64,000 nucleotides of DNA from Comamonas testosteroni ATCC 11996. Its GTDB lineage: Bacteria > Pseudomonadota > Gammaproteobacteria > Burkholderiales > Burkholderiaceae_C. The position numbers and the translations under genes are program-made. Every line of letters begins with the position of its first letter. Within the stretch, counting starts at the first letter, position 1. Of this stretch, positions 9,163-18,116 are shown in pieces. The stretch is taken from NCBI RefSeq assembly GCF_000241525.1, contig NZ_AHIL01000013.1:1-64000 (forward strand), in the 5' to 3' direction. Below the pieces are notes generated by a model that did no database searches, was not told where the DNA came from, and saw nothing but the letters and a program-made list of their open reading frames with translations.

Positions 9163-9178
9163 ATATTTGGAGTGATAG

Positions 9179-9397
9179 ATGTCCATTCGTTCTCATGGGG
9201 CGGTGGCTGCGGCGGCCTGTCAGCCGCCCGCCGTCAATGCATCAATCAAGCTGCTGCCAGTCACACAGGCAGTGTTCACCGGATTGCCGATCATCGGGGC
9301 GCAGTCAGCGGCGGCCTTGCGGTCTTCTGAATGGCCCGGCATCTTTGTTGCCTCATCCCCGCAGGTCTTCCTCCCCCAAGGAGTGCGCCATGCATGA
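9179..9397 (+). CDS. Possible small ORF ahead of the flavin reductase
   Basis: An ATG at 9179, with GGAG six bases upstream, opens a 72-codon frame whose stop overlaps the start of the reductase gene by 8 bases. I recognise no family. It may be a leader that couples translation, or chance coding in a GC-rich leader. Confidence 0.25.
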   Translation: MSIRSHGAVAAAACQPPAVNASIKLLPVTQAVFTGLPIIGAQSAAALRSSEWPGIFVASSPQVFLPQGVRHA

Positions 9398-10127
9398 AAT
9401 CGACCACAAGCCTCGCACGGCAAAAGCCCTGGGAGTCGTGCAGGCAGTTCATTCCATCACACCGCATATGCGACGAATCACTGTGGGCGGTGACGAGATC
9501 GCAGAATTTCTTCAAGTGCAAGGAGTCGATGAACCTGCCGCCTGGGTCAAAGTCTTTCTTCCCTCCGGGCAAGGGCGTGCCTACACAATAAGAAGTGTCG
9601 ACTTCAAGGCCGGAACGCTGGATCTGGACTTTGTTCTGCATGGAGCAGGATCCGGCTCCGGTCCGGCCTCTGAGTGGGCATCTCGGGCTTTGATTGGCGA
9701 ACACATCGGAATCGCAGGGCCTCGCAGCGGCGGTTTCCTGCTCCCCGGCAATACACAATGGGTCCTGCTGGCAGGCGATGCAACCGCTTTACCCGGCATC
9801 CAGAGCATTGCCAGCCGTTTGCCCGCCGACATCAATGCCAAGGTCTATGCGGAAGTGCTTTCGCCAAGTGAGCATCAGCCTATCGACAGCCTGGCCAAGC
9901 TGCGCGTCCAATGGATCAATGCCCAGCCGGAGCCAGGCCTGAGCCTGTGCCAGGCACTGCTGCACCGTCCCTTGCCGACAGGGCCTGGCTACATCTGGAT
10001 TGCGGGAGAGTCTGCGGCCATCCGTAGCCTGAAGCATCATTACTTTCAAGAGCGAGAACTGCCCAGGCACGTCGTGAGCGCGAAGGGATACTGGAAGTTT
10101 GGGGCGGCCGATCACCGGGAAGCATGA
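9390..10127 (+). CDS. Siderophore-interacting protein / FAD-dependent ferric reductase
   Basis: A cytosolic flavin reductase that releases iron by reducing ferric siderophores (SIP family, ViuB/YqjH-like). I start at the ATG at 9390, preceded by AAGGAG at 9378-9383, giving 245 residues. Visible features are the N-terminal FAD-binding barrel with RAYTIRSVD (the RxYT flavin motif), the linker to the SIP domain WVLLAGDATALPGIQSI, and the C-terminal block GYIWIAGESAAIRSLKHHY with YWKFGAADH. It is likely controlled by the divergent TetR-type regulator and complements the TonB/PepSY uptake genes 1.5 kb to the left. Confidence 0.9.
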   Translation: MHEIDHKPRTAKALGVVQAVHSITPHMRRITVGGDEIAEFLQVQGVDEPAAWVKVFLPSGQGRAYTIRSVDFKAGTLDLDFVLHGAGSGSGPASEWASRALIGEHIGIAGPRSGGFLLPGNTQWVLLAGDATALPGIQSIASRLPADINAKVYAEVLSPSEHQPIDSLAKLRVQWINAQPEPGLSLCQALLHRPLPTGPGYIWIAGESAAIRSLKHHYFQERELPRHVVSAKGYWKFGAADHREA

Positions 10128-10290
10128 TGCGTTTCTCGAGTACCTGCTGTCAGCTGGGCTGATGAAAGGTGGCCGCGCGCGCATCCTAGATGCGTATCCG
10201 AGGGCCTGCGAATACTGTCTGTCGGTTGTCTGCTGCTGGCGCCGAAGGCTGTCGCTTGCAGGCGACCCACACAGGCCATTGGCGGTATTG

Positions 10291-10704
10291 CTAGCCTATG
10301 CGTTTCCGGGCCCGCTCCATCGCATCGCCAGATGGCGTAAATCCAAGTTTCGAGAAAAACGCTGGCGCTTGCGAGCGAGAGGCTCGCAGCATCGAGGTGA
10401 TGCCTTCGTCGTCGCTCACCATCTCTTCGACCAGGCTTGTGCCAATTCCCTTGCCTCTCCATTCCGCAGCCACCACAACCATCGATAGATAGCCATTGGA
10501 CAGTCCGTCAGTGATTGCACGCGCAAACCCGACCACCTGGTCCTGGGAGACGGCCACGACCACTCGTTGAGATGCTGAGACAAGGCGCTCAAGAAATTGG
10601 CGGTCCGGGATGCGGTGAGACCATCCATTGGTTGTCAGAAGCTGAAATGCGCTGCCCAGATCGGCAGTTGAATAGCTGCGAATATGTGATGTGTTGACTT
10701 CCAT
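10291..10704 (-). CDS. GNAT-family N-acetyltransferase
   Basis: Acetyltransferase of unknown substrate. I use the ATG at 10704; the frame extends to a TTG at 10722. The acetyl-CoA site is AEWRGKGIGTSLVEEM, matching the (Q/R)xxGx(G/A) rule, after the strand YLSMVVV, and the C-terminus has AFFSKLGFTPSG, the usual YEK-like GNAT ending. Isolated minus-strand gene between the flavin reductase and a Nudix gene. Confidence 0.8.
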   Translation of the reverse strand: MEVNTSHIRSYSTADLGSAFQLLTTNGWSHRIPDRQFLERLVSASQRVVVAVSQDQVVGFARAITDGLSNGYLSMVVVAAEWRGKGIGTSLVEEMVSDDEGITSMLRASRSQAPAFFSKLGFTPSGDAMERARKRIG

Positions 10705-10764
10705 GCTGGAGCATTCCTTCAAGGGAGAATTCTGGAGCGCAGCAGAGCCGGAGCATGGTCTATT

Positions 10765-11295
10765 TCAGACATTCAGCGACAGTGCAAGACCTTCAGCGCA
10801 AACAGGACTGCGAGCGGCAGTATCTGCCTGGCAATGATGCTTGCCTTGAAGCGCTTTCTTCAGTCCCACAGGGAACAGCGCTGGTCCCTCAGGCAGGTCG
10901 AGTTCGGCCAGGTCAAACCATCTGGCGGTGCATTGCGTTCCACTGTCTTCATGAAACTCAATACTGCTTTGGTTTTCAAAATTCGCGAGGCTGAACAGCA
11001 CCTCGCAAATGAACAGCACTTCGTGGCCGGGTTCCCCTTCATGGGTATAGATGTTCTCCATGACGAGCGGAGCACCTATTATTTCAACGTCAACGCCCAG
11101 CTCCTCATTGAACTCACGTATCAGCGCTGATTGCCAGTGCTCGCCGAATTCGATACTGCCTCCCAGGGGGCGGACACCTTTCAGATGGCCCTGGTCATCC
11201 AATACCTCGACAGCCAACAACTTGCCTTCTCGCCAGTGAAGTCCAAGAGCCTTGACTTTTATGGAAGCGGCAGGCCGCCACCTGGTTGTGTACAT
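10765..11295 (-). CDS. Nudix hydrolase
   Basis: Second Nudix protein in the window, not closely similar to the first. The Nudix box is complete: GGSIEFGE, then HWQSALI, then REFNEELGV. I start at the ATG at 11295 (176 residues); 15 further residues are open upstream. The C-terminal 40 residues are low in conservation. Likely a house-cleaning or NUDIX ADP-ribose-type pyrophosphatase; substrate unknown. Confidence 0.8.
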   Translation of the reverse strand: MYTTRWRPAASIKVKALGLHWREGKLLAVEVLDDQGHLKGVRPLGGSIEFGEHWQSALIREFNEELGVDVEIIGAPLVMENIYTHEGEPGHEVLFICEVLFSLANFENQSSIEFHEDSGTQCTARWFDLAELDLPEGPALFPVGLKKALQGKHHCQADTAARSPVCAEGLALSLNV

Positions 11296-11513
11296 GCTTT
11301 GTCTCTGAATAGGCCGAATCTGATTGCGTGCATTGTGCATGCCTGAACGAAGTAATGCTTCTGGCCGGCAGCTACCGGCACCGGTGGTCGATTCAAATGG
11401 AATACGCGGCTGCCTGCAAAGGGTTGGAGAGCGATGCGGGCCGCGGCATAAGGCGATTGCCGAGGGCCCAGTGAGAACCCCTTTTTAGGGAGATCAGGAA
11501 TCGCCGCAGCGGA

Positions 11514-12716
11514 TCAAGCCGCAATTTTGTCCGACTGCCGGGGGCTTTCGATCGGTATATCCGGATAGTCCACTCCAGACACATATACCCGATCGCGCCC
11601 GGCATTCTTTGCCTGGTAGAGGAGCTGATCCGCTTCCTTCAGGGCCCGCTCAAATTGAAAAGCCTGGGTGATCGATGAAAGCCCAAAGCTCATGGTCATT
11701 CTGGAGCCGGACGGAAGAATGTCATTGCTTGAGCCGATGTCAAGCTGGATTTGCCGGGCAATGGCTTCGGCATCCTTCAGGGCAATGTTCGTCAGCAAAA
11801 TCACAAACTCTTCACCGCCAAATCGGGCGACAAGGTCGTTTTCTCGCATATTGCTTTGCAAAATCGCCGAGACAAGCTGCAGGACCTTGTCGCCACGCTC
11901 GTGGCCCCAGGTGTCGTTGATACGTTTGAAGTGATCTATGTCGCAGGCCAGCACAGCCATGGGATAGAGCCTCAGCTCGTCAAGACGCTTCTGAGCATAT
12001 TCCTGAAAGGAGCGGCGATTCAGTATCTGCGTCAAAGCATCAAAGTCACGTTCCATGTGCAGCTTGACAACCGTTTCCTTCACGGCAATCGCGGTCATCA
12101 CCACGGTGAAGAGCAGCGAGAAGTTCAGAATGCTCAGCAGCGTCAGGATCCAATAGGGTGAGCTTGGCAGGGAACGGAGATCTGAATATCCCAGCAACCA
12201 GATCAGGGCGGGTCGAGTGAAGGTGTAGGCGGTGAAGAGGATGCTCAGCCAGAGCAGCGATTGATCGAGCCAGTCAAATGAGTATTTCTTCGAGCGGATC
12301 TGCAAGATGGGGAGCAGTAAAACTAGGCCGGAACCAACACTGAAAGAACTTACCCGCGCCCAGACATTCGGCTCGACCCGGCTGAATTGGTAGAGAGCGG
12401 TCAGGGTGACTATGGCGATAATCAATGCTGCATGCGGTTGGGTGGATACACGCCAGCGCTCTGCCCAGCTTCTGGCAAGACACCAGGCACTCAGCAGGTA
12501 GAAGCAGCCGATGAGCAGGGCGTAGCGGTTGAGTTCTTCGAGAGGGAGCAGGCTTTGCGCTCCGAGAGGCAGTGCTGTGAGTGAATAGGCGCAAGCTTGC
12601 CAAAGCAGAAAGCGCTGTGATCGTTGGACAAGCCAGGCAACGATCAATATGGCAGCCAGAACCAGTATCGCCATCGACGGCGTCAGAACCAAGATGAAGT
12701 CATTGTTCGAGAACAT
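11514..12716 (-). CDS. Membrane-anchored GGDEF diguanylate cyclase
   Basis: Synthesises cyclic di-GMP from two GTP. I start at the ATG at 12716, with GAGGAGG about 12 bases upstream, giving 400 residues. The N-terminal half has about six hydrophobic helices (from FILVLTPSMAILVLAAILIV), probably a membrane sensor of the MHYT/7TM-like kind. The C-terminal GGDEF domain carries an intact active site RFGGEEF (about residues 297-303) and begins with FDALTQILNRRSF. An obvious RxxD inhibitory site five residues before GGEEF is not seen. Signal unknown. Confidence 0.9.
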   Translation of the reverse strand: MFSNNDFILVLTPSMAILVLAAILIVAWLVQRSQRFLLWQACAYSLTALPLGAQSLLPLEELNRYALLIGCFYLLSAWCLARSWAERWRVSTQPHAALIIAIVTLTALYQFSRVEPNVWARVSSFSVGSGLVLLLPILQIRSKKYSFDWLDQSLLWLSILFTAYTFTRPALIWLLGYSDLRSLPSSPYWILTLLSILNFSLLFTVVMTAIAVKETVVKLHMERDFDALTQILNRRSFQEYAQKRLDELRLYPMAVLACDIDHFKRINDTWGHERGDKVLQLVSAILQSNMRENDLVARFGGEEFVILLTNIALKDAEAIARQIQLDIGSSNDILPSGSRMTMSFGLSSITQAFQFERALKEADQLLYQAKNAGRDRVYVSGVDYPDIPIESPRQSDKIAA

Positions 12717-13011
12717 CTGACCAGAGCCTCCTCGATCAAAGATCGAAACGGAGCAGCATTGCCTGTTCCTGGATTGCAAAGCGACAACCAGCAGTCAGCA
12801 TTCATACATCCTGGCGTGTGATCTCACAAGTCCTTGCCATGCCTTGTGTCTGATCTACGTCACCCAGCTTCGCATGTGAGCAAACCGGCAAGTTCGCTCA
12901 GGCGATGCCAGTGTTCGAGCACCTGTCCTTGGAATCGTCGGCTGCCATCGGGCTTGGGAAGATGGCTTGGCCCGGTGATCCACCAAGCCGGCATCTTGCA
13001 AGCCGCCAAAG

Positions 13012-13034
13012 AAAAAGCCCGCGTCATGGCGGGC
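13012..13034 (-). terminator. Rho-independent terminator of the 83-residue gene
   Basis: On the minus strand GCCCGC (stem), a 6-base loop and GCGGGC are followed by five T. It lies 22 bases past the stop of the gene at 13056-13307. Confidence 0.8.
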
Positions 13035-13055
13035 AGGTCTCTGTTGTGCAGCAAG

Positions 13056-13307
13056 TCAAGGGCGCAAGTTGACGGTCTTTGAATATCTGTCCAGGTGCTC
13101 CAGCAGACGCTCGTAGAGCTCATCTGTCGCCATCGAGTTCAAGACCTCCGCCTTGATTTCTTCGGCGCGTTGGCTGAAGTTGTGCTGCAGATTGCTTTTT
13201 TTGTTGTCATCCAGCGTATCGATCATGGCAATGAGAAGTGCCTCTTGCGCCATGATCTGGCATTTCATCATCCTCAGCTGAGCGCTTTGATTACCTAGGA
13301 ACTCCAT
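13056..13307 (-). CDS. Small helical protein of unknown function
   Basis: An 83-residue acidic, mostly alpha-helical protein without signal or membrane segment, and with a likely coiled-coil or helical-hairpin pattern (NFSQRAEEIKAEVLNSM, then LYERLLEHLDRYS). AGGA precedes the ATG by 4-5 bases and a clear terminator follows, so it is a genuine monocistronic gene. I do not recognise the family. Confidence 0.65.
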   Translation of the reverse strand: MEFLGNQSAQLRMMKCQIMAQEALLIAMIDTLDDNKKSNLQHNFSQRAEEIKAEVLNSMATDELYERLLEHLDRYSKTVNLRP

Positions 13308-13700
13308 CCAATCCTTCCTCTTGCATGATGCATGTCAAGTTTGAGGAATTATGGTGACTCTAGCTGTCGCGGAAATTTCACCTCCCTCGTTCTCAGAGCC
13401 ACAGAAAGTGCCCTTAAGTGTGCAATTGATGCACAGAGTCATGGTGTGGCTTGATTCCTGAATCCGAACGTCAGGCAGGTTGCTTTGGAGATCGGGGCTT
13501 TGCTCTTCAAGACACCTCGTGAAGCTGATGGCGCCTGCTGCGGCCAGCTGCGCTCTTCCAGTCTGCCGGGCTGAATCTCCGATCCGCTGGCACAGGGCTG
13601 GCGCCGACAGCAAGGCGGGGGCTATCTCCATCAAGACAGCAGTTGCTTGGTCACGGGCGGATGACATGGAAAAATACCGGGTTGGTCTATCTACGAGGTT
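13308..13700. other. Intergenic region with a doubtful minus-strand frame
   Basis: The 393 bases before the DMT transporter hold no recognised gene. A minus-strand frame from an ATG at 13667 to 13335 (110 codons) has no ribosome site and no family resemblance; I do not call it. GAGG at 13695-13698 is the ribosome site of the transporter. Confidence 0.4.
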
Positions 13701-13703
13701 GTG

Positions 13704-14567
13704 ATGCCCTTGTTTCACACCACTGTGTTGACTGGTCTGGCGATGCTGGCCTTTGCCGGCAACTCGCTGCTGTGCCGCCTTGCGCTCCAATCCCACTCGA
13801 TTGATGCTGCGAGCTTTACGGCAGTGCGCCTGGCTTCGGGCGCGGCAATGCTGGCGCTGGTTGTGAGCCTGAAACGCGCACCCTCTACTGGCGTTGGCAA
13901 CTGGACGTCGGCGGGCTTGCTGTTCGCTTATGCGGCGTTGTTTTCCTTCGCCTATGGGAGTTTGTCGGCCGGTGTCGGTGCCTTGCTGCTTTTCGGCGCG
14001 GTGCAGGCAACGATGGTGGGAGTGGGCCTTTGTCGCGGCGAGATACTTGCACCCCGGCAATGGGGCGGATTGGCACTGGCTTTCGGCGGCCTGGTGGTGT
14101 TGCTGCGACCTGGACTCTCGGCACCGCCCCTGGGGGCAGCTTTACTCATGCTCCTGGCAGGGGTTGCGTGGGGGCTGTATTCCTTGCTCGGCAAGGGCGC
14201 AACCGATCCCGTTGGCGTGACGGCAGGCAATTTTTTACGGACGGTACCGCTTTCGCTGCTGATGCTCGTGATGGTGCAGGGGCAAGCCTCATTGAGCACG
14301 GCAGGATTGATGTATGCGCTGTGCTCCGGGATGCTGACTTCCGGATTGGGCTACGTCGCATGGTATGCGGCGCTACCTCAGCTGAAGGCGGGTGCTGCTG
14401 CATCCATACAGCTGAGCGTTCCCTTGCTGGCCGCCATCGGTGCCGTTTCCCTGTTGGGAGAGCCCTGGACCATGCGGCTGACTCTGGCTGGTGCCGCCAT
14501 ACTGGGCGGTATTTCATTGGTTGTGCTGACCTGGTCTGGCGGCAGGCCTGCTGTGGCAAAAGAGTAG
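13704..14567 (+). CDS. EamA/DMT-family transporter
   Basis: Inner-membrane exporter of the drug/metabolite transporter superfamily with ten predicted helices arranged as two five-helix EamA repeats. The first repeat opens with LTGLAMLAFAGNSLLCRLAL, the second with LLMLLAGVAWGLYSLLGKGA, and the C-terminal pair is LLAAIGAVSLLGEPWTMRLT, the signature late EamA motif with Gly-Glu-Pro. The ATG at 13704 follows GAGG by five bases; a GTG directly before it is less likely. Substrate unknown. Confidence 0.9.
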   Translation: MPLFHTTVLTGLAMLAFAGNSLLCRLALQSHSIDAASFTAVRLASGAAMLALVVSLKRAPSTGVGNWTSAGLLFAYAALFSFAYGSLSAGVGALLLFGAVQATMVGVGLCRGEILAPRQWGGLALAFGGLVVLLRPGLSAPPLGAALLMLLAGVAWGLYSLLGKGATDPVGVTAGNFLRTVPLSLLMLVMVQGQASLSTAGLMYALCSGMLTSGLGYVAWYAALPQLKAGAAASIQLSVPLLAAIGAVSLLGEPWTMRLTLAGAAILGGISLVVLTWSGGRPAVAKE

Positions 14568-14795
14568 TTGCGCAGTCTTTTTCCGAGCGCGTTTCAGGGG
14601 CGGGGGAAAAGAGCTTTCAGCATCTTTGCACTGCTGAGAATGTTACGAGTTTGAATGCAGGAGCTGGTCGATGCAGGAGTTGCTCAATGCACAGGCACCT
14701 ATGCGCGAGCCTGCAGCTGTGCCGAAGAACATCGCTTTACACGGGTATCCGTCGGCAGGAATAGGCTGTCAGAGCCACTTGTAGAAAGGGCTGCC

Positions 14796-15104
14796 ATGAA
14801 AGAGCTAGTTGCACTGACTGCGTTTGCCTTGATGTTGACCGGATGCGTGATGCAGAGGCCGGTCAATGAGCAAGGAGTGGATCCAGGTTCCCGCCCGGTC
14901 GAGAAGAATGCGGATCAGGATCTTCGAAACAACGATATTCAACAGCGAGATCGCTCGATCGATTTTGACAACGACTGGGACCGGGAACACTTTCGTGATC
15001 GCGGAAACGAGGGTCATGAAAATCAAGGCAGCCTGTGGCCATGGCCGGGCTCCGGATTGAGCGGCGGGCGCACCTATCCGGGAGGCCAAAGCTGGGGCTA
15101 TTAG
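14796..15104 (+). CDS. Small lipoprotein, acidic
   Basis: Predicted 102-residue lipoprotein. The signal peptide MKELVALTAFALMLTGC ends in a good lipobox (LTGC, Cys-17). The mature part is hydrophilic and rich in Asp, Arg and Asn with no known domain, and ends in a Gly/Ser/Pro-rich tail. The longer frame from 14655 does not look coding. Function unknown. Confidence 0.6.
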   Translation: MKELVALTAFALMLTGCVMQRPVNEQGVDPGSRPVEKNADQDLRNNDIQQRDRSIDFDNDWDREHFRDRGNEGHENQGSLWPWPGSGLSGGRTYPGGQSWGY

Positions 15105-15468
15105 CGCAGCGTCACGCGTCAAACATTACGCCGTGCTGCAGTGCGGCCGTGCGGTAATTCGGCAACCGGGCACGCATGCCTGGGCGGGTGAACCCATTGC
15201 GCAGTGCCTTTGCTGGGGCGGGGCACAGCTGCCATCCTCCATAGCGGTGCAGACCAGGCAGAAGCTGCAAAAGCAGGCCAGCTTGCCGTCAAGCGGCCAT
15301 TTGACCATCTGCTTGCATTCCTCGGATGCAGCCGGCGCACCTTCGCCAGGTGGCGGACGTTGTGGAGCAGGTCAAAGGAAAACTCCTCGAGATGCTGGCA
15401 GTTGTCTGCAAAAAACCGTGCTTACACATTGAAAACCCGAACGACGTTGGTACGTCTAGACTTCGCAC
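15105..15468. other. Intergenic region between two lipoprotein genes
   Basis: About 360 bases. Short frames exist on both strands (for example a Cys-rich 60-codon frame on the minus strand, 15126-15308) but none has a ribosome site or recognised family. The promoter of the His-rich lipoprotein gene should lie in the last 60 bases. Confidence 0.35.
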
Positions 15469-15753
15469 ATGAAGAAACTGTTTGGAGTCTCTGCGCTCGT
15501 CTTGCTTTTGTCGGGCTGCTACGCGGCAGGCCCTGGATACAGCTACGGGTATAGCGATACCTACATTTATCAGCCTTATGGCGGCTCCTATTACTACGGG
15601 CGTCCTGCATATAGGCCTGGGTACTACCACCATCATCACGCGCACCGTCCACCGCATTACAGGCCGCATCCAGGCCACGGAGGGCATGGAAATCACCGTC
15701 CACCGCATGGAGGCCATCGCCCGGGTGGCGGTCATGGGCACGGCCATCGCTGA
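15469..15753 (+). CDS. Histidine/glycine-rich lipoprotein
   Basis: A 94-residue predicted lipoprotein: MKKLFGVSALVLLLSGC gives a lipobox with Cys-17. The mature chain is a Tyr/Gly/Pro-rich segment followed by a tail with a run of four His (PGYYHHHHAHRPP) and several HGxH/HRPPH repeats, more than 15 His in 45 residues. Such a tail would bind Ni, Zn or Cu. No conserved domain. Possibly an envelope metal buffer; that role is inference. Confidence 0.6.
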   Translation: MKKLFGVSALVLLLSGCYAAGPGYSYGYSDTYIYQPYGGSYYYGRPAYRPGYYHHHHAHRPPHYRPHPGHGGHGNHRPPHGGHRPGGGHGHGHR

Positions 15754-16049
15754 ATGACAGGCCTCGACTGGCGCGCTAGAGCGAAGGCTGAGAACCAGAT
15801 AACGCCGCGGTTTGCCAGATCAGGGGGCAGCGAGCCGGCACGTCCGGGCTGACGCAAAATGCCGCGCCACCTGGTGCGACTGCATGCGCCCACGACACGA
15901 ACTCCACATCCACTCGTTCACTGCTGCCAGCTCAGGACCATTCCCGCACAGAGGGGCCAGCGCGGGCGGCCGCTGCCGCGTGCGCCTCAAGCGCAAGAAC
16001 ATATGAAAGCCCGCACCAGAGGGCTGGCTGTGCTTGGGCGGCTGCCTGG
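15754..16049. other. Intergenic, nothing recognised
   Basis: About 300 bases between converging genes. Frames on both strands lack ribosome sites and family resemblance. No clear terminator hairpin was found. Confidence 0.35.
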
Positions 16050-16802
16050 TCAGAGGTTGCCGCCCGAAATCTCGATCAGGCTGCCTGTGGTGTATGGGGA
16101 CTCGTCCGAGATGAGCCATACGATTGCATTGGCAACCTCAAGAGCCGTTCCTCCGCGCTTCATGGGAACGCCAGCCGCCAGGCGCTGAACCCGGTCCGGC
16201 TGCCCCCCGCTGGCATGAATATCCGTCTCAATGAGACCGGGGCGGACAGCGTTGACGCGGATGCCTTCCGCAGCCACTTCCTTGGCCAGCCCCAGAGTCA
16301 TCACATCCACTGCCCCCTTTGATGCCGCGTAGTCGACGTACTGGCGTGGCGCGCCAAGTCTTGCAGCAATGCTGGACACATTCACGATGGCTCCACCGTG
16401 GCCGCCATTGGCAGTGCTCATGCGAAGCACCGCTTCGCGAGCGCAGAGAAAAGCGCCTATGGTGTTGATCCGAAACATTCGCTCAAGGCGCTGCGAACTG
16501 AACTCGGCCAGCGTCTGTGCGGTGTCCACAATACCTGCGTTGTTGACCAAGGCGTCCAGGCGCCCGAACTGCACATCTGCTACGGCAAAAAGACGGCGAA
16601 TCTGCTCTTCGCAGCCCATATCCGCCTGAATGGCCATGGCGTGCCTGCCCATTTCCGTTATTTGCAAGACGACCGCATCGGCTGCCGTCTGGTCTGTATG
16701 GAAGCTGAGCAGTACATCCCAGCCTGCTGCTGCTGCTTGCAGGGCGGTGGCCGCACCAATGCCTCGGCTGCCTCCGGTGATGAGCACAACTTTGTTTTTC
16801 AT
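16050..16802 (-). CDS. SDR-family NAD(P)-dependent oxidoreductase
   Basis: Classical short-chain dehydrogenase/reductase of 250 residues. I start at the ATG at 16802, preceded by AGGAG with five bases spacing. The cofactor motif TGGSRGIG is at residues 8-15, the structural NNAG motif is present (ALVNNAGIV), catalytic Ser lies in IVNVSSIAAR, and Tyr/Lys in YVDYAASKG. The late motif VRPGLIETDIHASGG is typical of 3-ketoacyl-ACP reductase/glucose dehydrogenase-like members. Substrate not predictable. Confidence 0.9.
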   Translation of the reverse strand: MKNKVVLITGGSRGIGAATALQAAAAGWDVLLSFHTDQTAADAVVLQITEMGRHAMAIQADMGCEEQIRRLFAVADVQFGRLDALVNNAGIVDTAQTLAEFSSQRLERMFRINTIGAFLCAREAVLRMSTANGGHGGAIVNVSSIAARLGAPRQYVDYAASKGAVDVMTLGLAKEVAAEGIRVNAVRPGLIETDIHASGGQPDRVQRLAAGVPMKRGGTALEVANAIVWLISDESPYTTGSLIEISGGNL

Positions 16803-16943
16803 GGGACTCCTGGGTGATCCATTTGATTCTGCTGCGAGTCTCGTCCCCAGCTTCACGGTTCTCGATGCATCTTATCGCTGCTCTTTCACTTCGCCCTAGG
16901 CTTGATCCGGCCCGGTGCCCATGCTTTTGTATCTCAAGGCAAC

Positions 16944-16967
16944 AAAAAACCACCTGTCGAGGTGGTT
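16944..16967 (-). terminator. Rho-independent terminator of the 60-residue gene
   Basis: Minus-strand stem AACCACCT/AGGTGGTT with a four-base loop, followed by a T run. It lies about 37 bases beyond the stop of the gene at 17004-17186. Confidence 0.8.
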
Positions 16968-17003
16968 GAAAACCAATCGCAAGGCTGGACTCAAGAGACG
17001 GGG

Positions 17004-17186
17004 CTACCAATATCGGTAGTTGTGGCGCATGCGCAGCAGTCTCTCTTCCTCCTGCTTCTTTTCAATGTCTGTGGGCTCTTGCGGATCTAGTTGAGGCGGT
17101 GCAGGGAAATCCTTTTCCATGGAGAACAGCTCCTTGGTGGTTTCCCAGAACTTCTGGATTGGCGGGGGAATACGGCTATCCGGCAT
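17004..17186 (-). CDS. Small Pro/Glu-rich protein of unknown function
   Basis: A 60-residue protein from the ATG at 17186, preceded by GGAGG with five bases spacing; the frame is open 10 residues further. It is highly polar, with a helical C-terminal stretch EKKQEEERLLRMRHNY. A good terminator follows, so it is likely expressed. No family recognised. Confidence 0.55.
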   Translation of the reverse strand: MPDSRIPPPIQKFWETTKELFSMEKDFPAPPQLDPQEPTDIEKKQEEERLLRMRHNYRYW

Positions 17187-17471
17187 ATAGACCTCCAGTC
17201 CTGGATGACGAATCAAGATTGATCGCCAAGAGCCACAGTACTCTTTTTAATAACCTTGAAGCCTTATCCAATAAGTAAAACGTCAGCTTTGGTGCATGGA
17301 CTGGACGGGTGCGAGTGCTACGAAAAACTGCGATGCCACCTTCCCATCGGCTCTGACAAGGCTTCTGGCTGATGGCTCTTGACGCACAGGTTCGGCAATT
17401 CAGGAGCCACAGATTGTCCGAGACTGGCGAGCAGATGCGGCTAGCATGCAAGGCTCAACAGTGGAGCAGCT

Positions 17472-17690
17472 ATGGAAAAGTACCGATTCAATGTGTTTGG
17501 CGACATCCTGGCCATAGAGCGCAGCAACTCGGGATGGCGCTGCTTTGCGGTTGGACTCGATGGAAAGCTTGGCCCGGTGGATCTGGCCGTCCCTCCTGAG
17601 ATCACTTATGAGGAGCTGCCTCAATACCTCTACGACATCTACCACGAGAGTGCGGCATTGTCGGATGGCGACATCTTCGAGATATCCTGA
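17472..17690 (+). CDS. Small DUF7661-like protein
   Basis: A 72-residue cytosolic protein beginning MEKYRFNVFGDILAIERSN and ending with a helical YDIYHESA segment, the layout I recall for the DUF7661 family. No function is known. GGAG precedes the ATG by five bases. Family name is from memory and moderately certain. Confidence 0.6.
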   Translation: MEKYRFNVFGDILAIERSNSGWRCFAVGLDGKLGPVDLAVPPEITYEELPQYLYDIYHESAALSDGDIFEIS

Positions 17691-17809
17691 GTCTCACCGA
17701 ATGAGACCCGCTGCTTGTCAGGGATCGATGGTGCTGCCACCCATTGTGTCTAGGACTCATTCGCCAATCTGTTTGGCACCGACTTCATCACTGCAAGGAG
17801 ATGGCAGCC

Positions 17810-17929
17810 ATGACCCCTCACAAGAACCCGCTCAAAGAGCCGGAGCCCAAGCCGGATCCGATTGATCCGCCCAATGATCAACCGCCTGCAGAGCTGCCGG
17901 GCGATCCGATAGAGCAGCCCAATGTATAG
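17810..17929 (+). CDS. Very small proline-rich protein
   Basis: A 39-residue frame rich in Pro, Asp and Glu (KEPEPKPDPIDPP...). AAGGAG at 17795-17800 sits nine bases before the ATG at 17810; an ATG at 17801 directly abuts the ribosome site and is too close. Likely disordered. Role unknown. Confidence 0.4.
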   Translation: MTPHKNPLKEPEPKPDPIDPPNDQPPAELPGDPIEQPNV

Positions 17930-18023
17930 CTGCTAAAGCCCGCGAAGTGCAAGCTGTCTTCATTTGCTGGCGAGCATCCGAAGTGGGACCATGACTGCAT
18001 CGAAGCACTCAAGGAGAGCGACG

Positions 18024-18116
18024 ATGTCTACTCTCATGATTCAACTGATTGGTCTGCAACTGGTCGTCTTGCTGGTGGCCTGGGTCATTTACGAAGTCAG
18101 AGACGATTGGACGTAA
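18024..18116 (+). CDS. 30-residue single-helix membrane peptide
   Basis: The ATG at 18024 follows AAGGAG (18011-18016) by seven bases. The product starts MSTLMIQLIGLQLVVLLVAW and continues with a short charged tail ending DDWT, so it should be a single-pass membrane mini-protein with a cytosolic or periplasmic acidic end. It is missed by length cut-offs. No homologue recalled. Confidence 0.5.
   Translation: MSTLMIQLIGLQLVVLLVAWVIYEVRDDWT

Noticed and set aside
13335-14060. 241-codon minus-strand frame over the start of the DMT transporter
   Set aside because: Overlaps the transporter. Only the part 13335-13667 lies outside it and has no ribosome site.
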